DNA of 64,000 nt from Agrococcus sp. KRD186. Lineage in GTDB: Bacteria; Actinomycetota; Actinomycetes; Actinomycetales; Microbacteriaceae. The stretch is from the NCBI RefSeq assembly GCF_017168255.1, contig NZ_JABFAP010000001.1:1268640-1332639 (forward strand), given 5' to 3'. The first letter of the stretch is position 1. Every line of letters starts with the position of its first letter. This document shows positions 27,368-35,986 of the stretch, piece by piece. The translations under genes were made by a program, and so were the position numbers. Under the pieces are notes generated by a model. It did not search any database. It was not told the DNA's origin and saw only the letters and a list, made by a program, of their open reading frames with translations.

Positions 27368-28588
27368 GTGGACTGGCAGCTGAGCGATGACGCGCAGCCT
27401 GCCTCCCGGGTGCCCGCTTCCCGTCTGATCGACGGCGGCCCCGGCGCCCCCGGAGACCCCACGCCCGTGCCCGTCACGGGCGCCTGGCGTCCCGGCGACG
27501 ACCCAGGCGATCGGCAGTTCGCGCGCATCGGCGACCTCGACACCGAGGCAGGCGCGTCGATCGCGGATGCGGTGGTCGCCTACGAGACGTGGGGCACGCT
27601 GAACGCGGCACGCGACAACGCGGTGCTGGTGCTGCACGCGCTCACCGGCGACAGCCACGTGCGCGGCGCGGCCGGACCGGGGCACGCGACCGCCGGCTGG
27701 TGGGAGGAGGTCGTGGGCCCCGGGCTCGCGATCGACATCGAGCGTCACTTCGTCGTCGCGCCCAACATGCTGGGCGGCTGCCAGGGATCCACCGGCCCGG
27801 CCTCGCTCGGCGCGGACGGCATCGAGCTGGGCTCCCGCTTCCCGCGTGTGACCGTGCGCGACCAGGTCGAGGCGCAGCGCAGGCTGGCCGACCGACTCGG
27901 CGTCGCACGCTGGCACGCCGTCGTCGGCGGCTCGATGGGTGGCATGCACGCGCTCGAGTGGGCCGTGACGCACCCCGATCGCGTCGCCGCGACCGCGCTG
28001 CTCGCCTCGAACGCCGCCACCAGCGCCGACCAGATCGCGCAGAACACGCTGCAGATCGAGGCCGTGACGAGCGACCCCGGCTGGCTCGGCGGCGACTTCT
28101 ACGACCTGCCCGGGCACGCCGGTCCCGCCCGCGGCCTCGCCCTCGCGCGCCGCATGGCGATGCTCGGCTACCGCTCGCAGCAGGAGCTCAACGAGCGCTT
28201 CCAGCGTTCCTGGCAGTCGAGCGTCGACCCGCTCTCGGGCGGTCGCTTCCAGGTGGAGTCGTACCTCGACGTGCACGGCAACCGCTTCACGCGCCGATTC
28301 GACGCGGGCTCCTACGTGCGGCTGGTCGACGCGATGACCACGCACGACGTCGGCCGCGGCCGCGGCGGGGTCGAGGCGGCGCTCGAGCGCATCACCTCAC
28401 CGACGCTCGTCGTCGGCATCTCCAGCGACCGGCTCTTCCCGGTCGCCGACCAGCAGCGGCTCGCCGCCGGCATCGCCACGAGCGTCTCGGGCGGCGAGCC
28501 GATCGTGCTCGAGAGCGGGTTCGGCCACGACGCCTTCCTGATCGAGTCCGCTCGCGTGCGCGACCTGCTCGCGACGCTCATCGACTGA
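27368..28588 (+). CDS. metX: Homoserine O-acetyltransferase
   Basis: Alpha/beta hydrolase-fold enzyme transferring acetyl from acetyl-CoA to homoserine. 406 residues. LHALTGDSHV, the oxyanion-hole region MLGGCQGSTGP, the nucleophile elbow VVGGSMGGMHALEW (Ser about 189), the aspartate in SSDRLFP and the histidine in SGFGHDAFL complete the triad. GTG start with GAGAGG about 10 bases upstream. The N-terminal 45 residues are Pro/Gly-rich and probably disordered. Its 3' end is overlapped by the antisense end of the next gene. Confidence 0.95.
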   Translation: MDWQLSDDAQPASRVPASRLIDGGPGAPGDPTPVPVTGAWRPGDDPGDRQFARIGDLDTEAGASIADAVVAYETWGTLNAARDNAVLVLHALTGDSHVRGAAGPGHATAGWWEEVVGPGLAIDIERHFVVAPNMLGGCQGSTGPASLGADGIELGSRFPRVTVRDQVEAQRRLADRLGVARWHAVVGGSMGGMHALEWAVTHPDRVAATALLASNAATSADQIAQNTLQIEAVTSDPGWLGGDFYDLPGHAGPARGLALARRMAMLGYRSQQELNERFQRSWQSSVDPLSGGRFQVESYLDVHGNRFTRRFDAGSYVRLVDAMTTHDVGRGRGGVEAALERITSPTLVVGISSDRLFPVADQQRLAAGIATSVSGGEPIVLESGFGHDAFLIESARVRDLLATLID

Positions 28589-29737
28589 CAGCGCGAAGGG
28601 CCCGCGGCGAGCGGCCCGCAACAGCATCCAGACGGCGCCGGCCAGGATGCCGACGTGCACGAGGTTGCGCACGGTCAGCAGCAGCACGCCGAACGGCTCG
28701 GCGCTCACGAGCGAGTCGTACGTCCACGGGAACTGCAGCTGGGTCAGCGCCGCGACCAGCCCGATCGCGCCCACGCCGAGCCAGTGCCGACGCGCGCCGA
28801 GCTCGGCCAGCAGCAGCGCGGGCACCGTCAGCCACAGCACGAACTGCGGCGAGCCGACCTTGTTCGTGACGATCATCGACGCCACGAGTGCCACCGCCAG
28901 CCACACGATCGCCTCGCGGCCGTGCGAGCGCCGCACCGCCAGCACCCCCAGCGCGCAGAGCGCCACGACCACGGCGATCAGCACGCCGGTGGCGAGATCT
29001 GCAGTGCGGCCGACGCCCGGCGCATCCACCTGGAACGTGTAGATCTGCCGGTCGAAGTAGACATGGCCCTCGCCCAGCATCGCCTGCCACATGAAGGGCG
29101 TCGCGGCGACGGCCTCGATCTGCAGGCCGCGATCCTCCTGCTGCAGCAGGAACGAGAGCGCGTGCTGCGAGCCCAGCAGCACGGCGATCGCGAGCACGGC
29201 GCCGGAGACGAGCGCACCGGCGAGCACGATGCGCAGCCGCTCCCTGCGCGCGATCAGCAGCGCCAGGTAGAGCACGCCCGGCCACACCTTCATCCAGGCG
29301 GCGGCCGTGAACGCGGCGGCGGCGACGCCCGGCCGCTGGCTGCGCAGCGCGGTGAGCCCGATGATGCAGACCGCGACGGTCACCGTGTCGATGCGCGCGA
29401 GCGCCACCGGGCCGAGGGCCAGCTGCAGCGCGAGCCAGGTCCAGCCGAGCACGTGCCCGCGGCGCACCCGCAGCAGCAGCGCGAAGGCGACCGCATCCAG
29501 CGCCGTGACCATGAGCATCCAGACCAGCGGCAGCGCATCCGGCCCCAGCACGCTCGAGACCAGGATCGGCGCCCACGCCAGCAGCGGGTACACCCACTCG
29601 ACGTCGATGCCGAGCCACTCGCCCGGCCGGCCGTCGGTGCCGAGGCCCTGCTCCAGCCAGAACGGGTAGACGCTGAGCACGTCGCCGTACGCGTCCGACA
29701 CGCTCGGGATGTTGAGGATCGCGAGCAGGGCGTGCAC
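28397..29737 (-). CDS. GT87-like polytopic membrane protein (putative glycosyltransferase)
   Basis: About 446 residues with some ten membrane segments. The first loop contains [20 protein letters not shown] with an acidic pair near the membrane, followed by EWVYPLLAW and [13 protein letters not shown]; this resembles actinobacterial polyprenyl-phosphomannose-dependent mannosyltransferases (GT87/DUF2029). The start is unclear: GTG 29737 is the first ordinary start after the previous gene, but the hydrophobic helix begins earlier (WLWLAFGG), and a CTG at 29779 would overlap the upstream TGA. The frame stays open to 28397, so the hydrophilic tail overlaps metX on the other strand by 192 bases. 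Confidence 0.6.
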   Translation of the reverse strand: MHALLAILNIPSVSDAYGDVLSVYPFWLEQGLGTDGRPGEWLGIDVEWVYPLLAWAPILVSSVLGPDALPLVWMLMVTALDAVAFALLLRVRRGHVLGWTWLALQLALGPVALARIDTVTVAVCIIGLTALRSQRPGVAAAAFTAAAWMKVWPGVLYLALLIARRERLRIVLAGALVSGAVLAIAVLLGSQHALSFLLQQEDRGLQIEAVAATPFMWQAMLGEGHVYFDRQIYTFQVDAPGVGRTADLATGVLIAVVVALCALGVLAVRRSHGREAIVWLAVALVASMIVTNKVGSPQFVLWLTVPALLLAELGARRHWLGVGAIGLVAALTQLQFPWTYDSLVSAEPFGVLLLTVRNLVHVGILAGAVWMLLRAARRGPFALSVDERREQVAHASGLDQEGVVAEPALEHDRLAARDARGDAGGEPLLVGDREEPVAGDADDERR

Positions 29738-29775
29738 GCCGCCGAACGCGAGCCACAGCCAGCCGCGCTCAGGCT

Positions 29776-30816
29776 TCAGAAGAGCCTCCTGGTGGCATCG
29801 CGCACCTCGCCGACGAGCTCCTCGATGATGTCCTCCAGGAACAGCAGGCCGGTGGTCTCGCCGTTCGCGTCGAACGAGCGCGCGATGTGCGCGCCGGTGG
29901 ATCGCATGAGCGCCAGCGCGTCCTCCACCTCGGCGTCCTGGTAGATCGAGGCCAGCTGGCGGATGCGCTTGGCCGGCACGGGCAGGTCGGCGTGCGCATC
30001 GTCGGCCCCCAGCACGTCCTTGATGTGCACGTAGCCGCTCGGCGCGCCGTCGGCGTCGGTGATGACATAGCGCGAGAAGCCGCGCTCGCGCACCGCCGCC
30101 TCGATGTCGGTGGGCGTCGCGCCCGCCGGCAGCGTGACGATGTCGGCCAGCGGCAGCGCCACGTCGCGCACGCGGCGCGCCGTGAACTCGAACGTGCGGG
30201 TGATGGCGCCCGTCGGGTCGAACAGCAGGCCCTCGCGCTTCGAGGTCTCGACGATCGTCTCGACCTCGTCGATCGTGAAGGCGCTGGCCGCCTCGTCCAC
30301 CGGCTGCACGCCGAACAGCCGCAGGATGCCGTTGGCCACCGCGTTCATCGCCCAGATCACCGGCTTGAAGACGCGCGAGATGAGCACGAGCGGCGGCGCG
30401 AGCAGCAGCACGGCGCGGTCGGGCACCGTGAACGCGGCGTTCTTCGGCACCATCTCGCCGAGCACGACGTGCAGGTAGGTGACCAGCAGCAGCGCGATGA
30501 CGAACGCGACGACCGAGACGGCCTCTGGCGCGAGCCCCATCCACTCGAGCGGTCCCGTGAGCAGGTGGTCGATGGCCGGCTCGGAGACGTTCAGGATCAG
30601 CAGCGAGCAGACCGTGATGCCGAGCTGGCACATGGCGAGCATGAGCGAGACGTGCTCCATCGCCCACAGCGCCAGCTTGGCCGCGGCGTTGCCGCGGTCG
30701 GCGAGCGGCTCGATCTGGCTGCGCTTGGCAGAGATGACGGCGAACTCCGCGCCGACGAAGAAGGCGTTGGCCGCCAGCAGGATGAACAGCCACATGATGC
30801 CGAGCCAGTCGCTCAT
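29776..30816 (-). CDS. CorC/HlyC-type CNNM transporter-like protein
   Basis: 346 residues. Four N-terminal membrane segments form a CNNM/DUF21 domain ([33 protein letters not shown]). A CBS-pair domain follows, with [14 protein letters not shown] near 200 and [21 protein letters not shown]. The C-terminal CorC_HlyC domain present in its neighbour is missing. Family members are linked to Mg2+/Co2+ efflux and membrane integrity. The ATG overlaps the stop of the upstream paralogue (ATGA), so the pair is coupled. Confidence 0.88.
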   Translation of the reverse strand: MSDWLGIMWLFILLAANAFFVGAEFAVISAKRSQIEPLADRGNAAAKLALWAMEHVSLMLAMCQLGITVCSLLILNVSEPAIDHLLTGPLEWMGLAPEAVSVVAFVIALLLVTYLHVVLGEMVPKNAAFTVPDRAVLLLAPPLVLISRVFKPVIWAMNAVANGILRLFGVQPVDEAASAFTIDEVETIVETSKREGLLFDPTGAITRTFEFTARRVRDVALPLADIVTLPAGATPTDIEAAVRERGFSRYVITDADGAPSGYVHIKDVLGADDAHADLPVPAKRIRQLASIYQDAEVEDALALMRSTGAHIARSFDANGETTGLLFLEDIIEELVGEVRDATRRLF

Positions 30817-32123
30817 CGCTGCTCCTCCTGCCGCACGGGGCGGTCGACATGCCGCACGCGGTCGACGCGGCGGCCGTCCATCCGCTCGACCCGGAGCGTG
30901 CCGCTGTCGATCTCGACGGTGTCGCCGACCACCGGCAGCGTGCCGAGCTCCGCCATGATGAAGCCGCCGACGGTCTCGAAGGGGCCCTCCTCGGGAATCT
31001 GGATGCGGGCGCGCTCGCGCAGCTCGTCGGGCCGGAACTCGCCCGGGAAGGTGACCCAGCCGGGGCCCTGGACGACGTCGACGTGCATGCGGTCGTGCTC
31101 GTCTGCGACCTCGCCGACGACCTCCTCGACGAGATCCTCGAGCGTCGCGATGCCGGCGGTGCCGCCGTACTCGTCGACGACGATGGCGAGCTGGTAGCCG
31201 CGCTCCTTGAGATCGGACAGCAGCGCATCCAGGTGCACCGACTCCGGCACCCGATGCGGATCCTCGGCGATGGCGGCGACCGGCACGTCGGCACGCCGCT
31301 CGCGCGGCACCGAGATCGCCTGCTTGACGTGGGCGATGCCGATCACCTCGTCGAGGTCGCCGTCGATGACCGGGAAGCGGGACAGGCCGGTGCGGTGCGC
31401 GAGCGTGACGAGGTCGGCGACGGAGTCGCTGCGCTCGATGGCCTCGACCCGCGGCCTGGGCGTCATGACGTCGCCGGCCGAGAGCTCCGAGAAGCGCAGC
31501 GTGCGCGAGAGCAGCGTGGCCGCATCGGCGTCGAGCGCGCCCTCCATGGCGCTGCGGCGCACGAGCGTGGTGAGCTCCTCGGCGGTGCGCGCGCCCGAGA
31601 GCTCTTCCTTCGGCTCCAGCCCGATCGAGCGCAGGATGCCGTTGGCCGAGCCGTTGAGCGCCAGCACGGCGGGCTTGAACACCGCGGTGAAGGCGCGCTG
31701 GAACGGCGTGACGCCGATCGCGGTGCCGAGCGGCTTCGCGAGCGCGAGGTTCTTGGGGACGAGCTCGCCGACGATCATCGACAGGATGGTCGCGCCGGTC
31801 ATGGCGATCACGCTCGAGAGCGGGCCGGCGAAGCCCTCCTCGAGCCCCCACGAGACGAGCACGGGGGTGAGCAGCCGCGAGATCGCCGGCTCCATCGTGA
31901 AGCCGGTGAGCAGGGTGGTGAGCGTGATGCCGAGCTGGGCGCTCGAGAGGTGCGTCGAGGTCTGCTTGAGCGCCTTGATCGTGCCGTCGAGCCTGGCCTC
32001 GCCCCGGTCGCGGCGGGCCTCCACCTCGGAGCGGTCGAGATTGACCAGCGCGAACTCGCTGGCCACGAAGAGGCCGGTTCCGATCGTCAGGATGACGCCG
32101 ATGGATATGAGGATGAGATCCAT
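30813..32123 (-). CDS. CorC/HlyC-type CNNM protein with CBS and CorC_HlyC domains
   Basis: 436 residues with the full domain order: CNNM membrane domain (about 1-190, with [14 protein letters not shown] and [15 protein letters not shown]), CBS pair (about 210-335, ending [23 protein letters not shown]) and CorC_HlyC domain (about 350-425). Thought to act in divalent cation transport or sensing. The paired-paralogue arrangement with the shorter downstream protein suggests a heteromer. A CATAGT box lies about 25 bases upstream of the ATG; TANNNT-N6 spacing is not seen here. Confidence 0.9.
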   Translation of the reverse strand: MDLILISIGVILTIGTGLFVASEFALVNLDRSEVEARRDRGEARLDGTIKALKQTSTHLSSAQLGITLTTLLTGFTMEPAISRLLTPVLVSWGLEEGFAGPLSSVIAMTGATILSMIVGELVPKNLALAKPLGTAIGVTPFQRAFTAVFKPAVLALNGSANGILRSIGLEPKEELSGARTAEELTTLVRRSAMEGALDADAATLLSRTLRFSELSAGDVMTPRPRVEAIERSDSVADLVTLAHRTGLSRFPVIDGDLDEVIGIAHVKQAISVPRERRADVPVAAIAEDPHRVPESVHLDALLSDLKERGYQLAIVVDEYGGTAGIATLEDLVEEVVGEVADEHDRMHVDVVQGPGWVTFPGEFRPDELRERARIQIPEEGPFETVGGFIMAELGTLPVVGDTVEIDSGTLRVERMDGRRVDRVRHVDRPVRQEEQR

Positions 32124-32236
32124 CAGCCGATCGGTTCCGGCTCGGGACTATGACTATGGTCGTCGGTCACGCGCGAAATCCTACCGCCACCGGCCGGACG
32201 CATCCGCTCTGCGTCGCAGGTGTCGGTCACCGGGCC

Positions 32237-33679
32237 TCACCAGCTGACCGGGAGCGCCTTTCCCTCCTCGTAGCCGGCCGCCGACTGCACGCCGACGCGG
32301 GCGCGCTCGCGGAACTCGGGCACGCTCGCCGCGCCCGCGTAGGTGAACGAGGAGCGCACGCCGGAGGTGATCATGTCGACCAGGTCCTCGACACTGGGCC
32401 GCTGCGGGTCGAGCAGGATGGTCGAGGTGGAGATGCCCTCGGCGAAGAGCGTCTTGCGCGCGAGCTCGTAGGCGTCGATGCCGGCGTTGCGGCCCAGCAC
32501 CGCGCGTGTGGAGGCCATGCCCCACGACTCCTTGTAGAGCCTGCCCTGCGCGTCGCGCTGCAGCCGGCCGGGCGCCTCGATGGTGCCGGCGAACCACGAG
32601 CCGACCATGACGCTCGACGCTCCCGCCGCGAGCGCGAGCGCGACGTCGCGCGGGTAGCGCACGCCGCCGTCCGCCCAGACGCGGGCGCCGAGCTCGAGCG
32701 CGGCGGCGGCGGTGTCGAGCACGGCGGAGAACTGCGGGCGGCCGACCGCGGTCATCATGCGCGTCGTGCACATCGCACCGGGGCCCACGCCGACCTTGAG
32801 GATGGATGCGCCCGCCGCGGCCAGGTCGCGCACGCCGTCGGAGGAGACCACGTTGCCGGCCGCGACCGGGATCTGGTCGCCGACCGCGGCCCGCACGGCC
32901 TCGAGCGCGCGCAGCATGCCGCTCTGGTGGCCGTGCGCGGTGTCGACCACCACGACATCGGCGTCCGCATCGACGAGCGCCCGCGCCTTGGCCCCTGGAT
33001 CGCCGTTGATACCGACGGCGACGGCGATGCTGAGACGACCGGATGCGTCCAGTGCCGGCCGGTAGATGTCGCGCCGCAGCGCTCCCAGCCGCGACGCGAT
33101 GCCGACGCAGCGGCCGTCCTCGACCACCGGCGCGACCGAGACGCCCTCACGCTCGAGGGCGGCGAACATGCTGCGGCCGTCGGCGACCTCGGACGGCTCG
33201 AGGCTCGGCAGCTGCGAGTGGAGCAGGTCGCCCAATCGCGCATCGGGCAGCGCGGAGGCGAGGCGCTCGGCGGGGATGGCGCCCAGCAGCATGCCGTCGG
33301 CGTCCTCCACCACGAGGCAGTGGCCCTCGAGCGCCGGGACCCGCTCGAGCACGTCGAGCACGACCGAGTCGGGGCTCGTGCGGTGCGGCGACTCGAGCCC
33401 GATCGGCTGCGACTTCACCCAGCCGATCGAGGCGACCGTCTGCTCGATCGGCGGATCCTGCGTGAGCACGGCGAGGCCGCCGCGGCGCGCGAGGGTCGCG
33501 GCCATGCGCGGGCCGGTGACGGAGTTCATGTTCGCCGCGACGATCGGCAGCGTCGCGCTCGTGCCGTCGTCGGGCGAGAGGTCGACGCTCATGCGCGAGC
33601 CGATGTCGCTGCGGCTGGGGACCAGGAAGACGTCGGAGTAGGTGAGGTCGTGCTCCGGCACGTCGTCGATGAATCGCAT
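32237..33679 (-). CDS. guaB1: GuaB1-family IMP dehydrogenase-related protein (GMP reductase candidate)
   Basis: 480 residues with the (beta/alpha)8 barrel of the IMPDH/GMP reductase family and an inserted CBS pair (about 95-200). The catalytic cysteine is in VGPGAMCTTRMMT (about 303), and DTAHGHQSGM and AADGGVRYP-like (WADGGVRYPRDV) motifs are present. The active-site flap Arg-Tyr of true IMPDH is not apparent. Mycobacterial GuaB1 is reported to be a CBS-containing GMP reductase, so a purine-salvage role is the best guess. TACCCT lies 6 bases before the ATG (leaderless). Confidence 0.85.
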   Translation of the reverse strand: MRFIDDVPEHDLTYSDVFLVPSRSDIGSRMSVDLSPDDGTSATLPIVAANMNSVTGPRMAATLARRGGLAVLTQDPPIEQTVASIGWVKSQPIGLESPHRTSPDSVVLDVLERVPALEGHCLVVEDADGMLLGAIPAERLASALPDARLGDLLHSQLPSLEPSEVADGRSMFAALEREGVSVAPVVEDGRCVGIASRLGALRRDIYRPALDASGRLSIAVAVGINGDPGAKARALVDADADVVVVDTAHGHQSGMLRALEAVRAAVGDQIPVAAGNVVSSDGVRDLAAAGASILKVGVGPGAMCTTRMMTAVGRPQFSAVLDTAAAALELGARVWADGGVRYPRDVALALAAGASSVMVGSWFAGTIEAPGRLQRDAQGRLYKESWGMASTRAVLGRNAGIDAYELARKTLFAEGISTSTILLDPQRPSVEDLVDMITSGVRSSFTYAGAASVPEFRERARVGVQSAAGYEEGKALPVSW

Positions 33680-33697
33680 GCGTCCAGGGTAGATCGC

Positions 33698-35296
33698 TCA
33701 GTCCTTCGCCTGACCCCAGTCGCCGACGACCGCGGTCTGCACCGGGAAGTCGATCGGGAAGCGGCCGAACAGCAGCCTGCCCGCCTCTGCCGCGGCCGAC
33801 CTGACGGCCTCGGCCACCGCATCCGCCGACCCCTCCGGTGCCTGCACGATGACCTCGTCGTGCAGGAAGCACACCAGCGCCGCGCCCTCGACGTCGCGGA
33901 TCGCGCGGCGCACGCCCGCCATCCACGCGAGCGCCCACTCGGCGGCGGTGCCCTGCACGACGAAGTTGCGCGTGAACCTGCCCCAGGCGCGCGCCTGCCG
34001 CCCGCCGCGCTCGTCGTCGCGCCAGCGCGGCGGCACGGGCGAGGTGCGGCCGAGCCAGGTGCGCACGCGCTCGCGCCGCTCGCCCGCGCGGGCGGCCCCC
34101 TCGACCACTGCGAGGGCCTTGGGGTAGGCGCGCGCGAGCCGCGGCAGCACGAGGGCGGACTCCCCCGTGGTGCCGCCGTAGAGGGCGCCGAGCATGCCGA
34201 TCTTCGCGTGCTGCCTGGTGTCGACCACGCCGCGGTCGACGAGCCCCTGGTAGAGGTCGGTGCCGCGGCCGGCCTCGGCGAGCGCCTCGTCGCGGGCGAT
34301 CGCGGCGAGCGCGCGCGGCTCGAGCTGCGCGGCATCGGCGACCACGAGCCGCATGCCGGGCTCGGCCGCCACCGCGCCGCGGATCTGCCTGGCGATCTGC
34401 ATCGCCCCCGAGCCCTCCGTCGCCCAGCGACCCGTGACGACGCCGCCGGGCACGTACTCGATCGCCAGCCGCATGCGGCCCTGCGCGTCGGTGCGCGCCC
34501 AGCGCTGCGCCCACGCCCAGCCGTTGGCGGTGTGCAGCCGCGCGAGGTGCTTGTACTCGATGAGCGGCGCCACGGCCGGGTGCTCGTGCTCGCGCAGCTC
34601 CCAGCGGGCGGTGGAGGCGACATCGAGCCCCGCGCGCCGGAGCGCCTTCAGCACCTCCTGCGGCGAATCGGGGTTGAGCGCAGGCGCGGCGAGCGCGTCG
34701 CGCACCTCGGCGGCGAGCGCCTCCATGCGGCGCGGGCGAGCGCCGGCTCCCACGCCGACGGGCCGCTCGCCCAGCGCCTCGGTGAGCAGCGCGTCGTGCG
34801 CCGCGCGGTCGAACGGCAGCCCCTGGCGGCTCAGCTCCACCGCGATCACGGCGCCCATCGACTCGGCCGCGGCGAGCATCCGCAGCCCCGCGTCGGCGGC
34901 GATCGCGGCCTCCTGCGCCGCCAGCTGCTCGGCGAGCGCCTCGACCGGCTCGGCCTCGGGGGCGAGCGAGAACAGCCCCTCGGCCTCGCCGCGCAGCGAG
35001 CGTGCCCAGCGCTCCTCTGCCGCCAGCCCGCGCGCCTCCACCAGGATGCGGTGCACGAGGCGCAGGTCGCGCACGCGGTCGAGGCCCACGCCCGCGTCCA
35101 GCAGCAGCGGCACCACCGCCTTGGCGTCCTGCCAGACGATTCGCACGCCCGGCCTGGTCAGCCGCGGGTCGGCGGCGACGTGCGCGCTCGCGTGCACCGA
35201 CGCATCCGTGGCGCGACCGTCGACAAGGGTGGCGACGGCGATGCGCGCGCCGCGGTCGAGCGGTGCGACGCCCACATCGAAGCTCGCGGCGGCCAT
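33698..35296 (-). CDS. PolA-like 3'-5' exonuclease/DNA polymerase
   Basis: 532 residues, much shorter than Pol I: there is no 5' nuclease domain. The polymerase core is present. Motif A reads VVADAAQLEPRALAAIA (aspartate kept, normally DYSQIELR), motif B contains KIGMLGALYGG, and motif C is CFLHDEVIV. The N-terminal third occupies the exonuclease position but its acidic motifs are hard to see, so proofreading may be lost. Actinobacterial paralogues of this type are annotated as bifunctional exonuclease/polymerase; their cellular role is unclear. TAGCGT lies 6 bases before the ATG. The guaB1 start is 19 bases downstream of the stop. Confidence 0.85.
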   Translation of the reverse strand: MAAASFDVGVAPLDRGARIAVATLVDGRATDASVHASAHVAADPRLTRPGVRIVWQDAKAVVPLLLDAGVGLDRVRDLRLVHRILVEARGLAAEERWARSLRGEAEGLFSLAPEAEPVEALAEQLAAQEAAIAADAGLRMLAAAESMGAVIAVELSRQGLPFDRAAHDALLTEALGERPVGVGAGARPRRMEALAAEVRDALAAPALNPDSPQEVLKALRRAGLDVASTARWELREHEHPAVAPLIEYKHLARLHTANGWAWAQRWARTDAQGRMRLAIEYVPGGVVTGRWATEGSGAMQIARQIRGAVAAEPGMRLVVADAAQLEPRALAAIARDEALAEAGRGTDLYQGLVDRGVVDTRQHAKIGMLGALYGGTTGESALVLPRLARAYPKALAVVEGAARAGERRERVRTWLGRTSPVPPRWRDDERGGRQARAWGRFTRNFVVQGTAAEWALAWMAGVRRAIRDVEGAALVCFLHDEVIVQAPEGSADAVAEAVRSAAAEAGRLLFGRFPIDFPVQTAVVGDWGQAKD

Positions 35297-35369
35297 GTCC
35301 TGACGCTAGTGGGCACCGATGACACCCACTGGTCACCCGAATGCGTCAGGATGGTCCTCGGAGACAGCG

Positions 35370-35891
35370 ATGACAGCGCAGGTTGTGGTGCTCAACGCGA
35401 CGCTCGAGCCGATCGGCGTCGCTTCGCTGCAGCGCGCCGTCGCCTTCATCGTCAAGGAGCGCGCGCAGATAGTGCTCGCCGCCGACGGCGTCATCCGCTC
35501 CAACTCGCTCGAGCTGCCGGTGCCGCGCGTGGTGGTGTTCAACGACTACGTGCAGATCCCCCACACGCGGCTCTACGCACCGGTGCCGTGGAGCCGTCGC
35601 GGCCTGCTCGAGCGCGACGGGCGGCGATGCGCGTACTGCGGGCGGCCCGGCGCGACGATCGACCACATCCAGCCGGTCTCGCGCGGTGGCGAGTCCAGCT
35701 GGCTCAACACGATCACCGCCTGCGTCGCCTGCAACGGCGAGAAGGGCGGCCGGACCCCGGCTGAGGCCGGCATGCCCCTGCTGTTCGAGCCGCGCGTGGT
35801 GTGGCGCCGCGAGGTGCTGCTGCTCGCCGTCGAGGCTGCCGGCGTCGACCTCCAGGCACTCGGTCTGGCCCTCGAGCGATCCTCCGCCTGA
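35370..35891 (+). CDS. HNH endonuclease family protein
   Basis: 173 residues. The HNH fold is complete: CAYCGRPG (first zinc pair), TIDHIQPVSRGG (catalytic histidine), WLNTITACVACNGEKGGRTP (asparagine and second zinc pair). The N-terminal half (VLNATLEPIGVASLQRAVAFI) is typical of a very common actinobacterial HNH protein whose substrate is unknown. The ATG at 35370 has GGAGAC upstream; the longer frame from 35319 would run into the divergent polymerase promoter. Confidence 0.87.
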   Translation: MTAQVVVLNATLEPIGVASLQRAVAFIVKERAQIVLAADGVIRSNSLELPVPRVVVFNDYVQIPHTRLYAPVPWSRRGLLERDGRRCAYCGRPGATIDHIQPVSRGGESSWLNTITACVACNGEKGGRTPAEAGMPLLFEPRVVWRREVLLLAVEAAGVDLQALGLALERSSA

Positions 35892-35986
35892 GCATCGGGC
35901 AGCACGCGCCGCCACTATGCTTGTTGGCAGTGTGGCCGCGGACTGCCTGCGGCATGCCCGGAGATTCGAAAGAGGCGATCGATACC

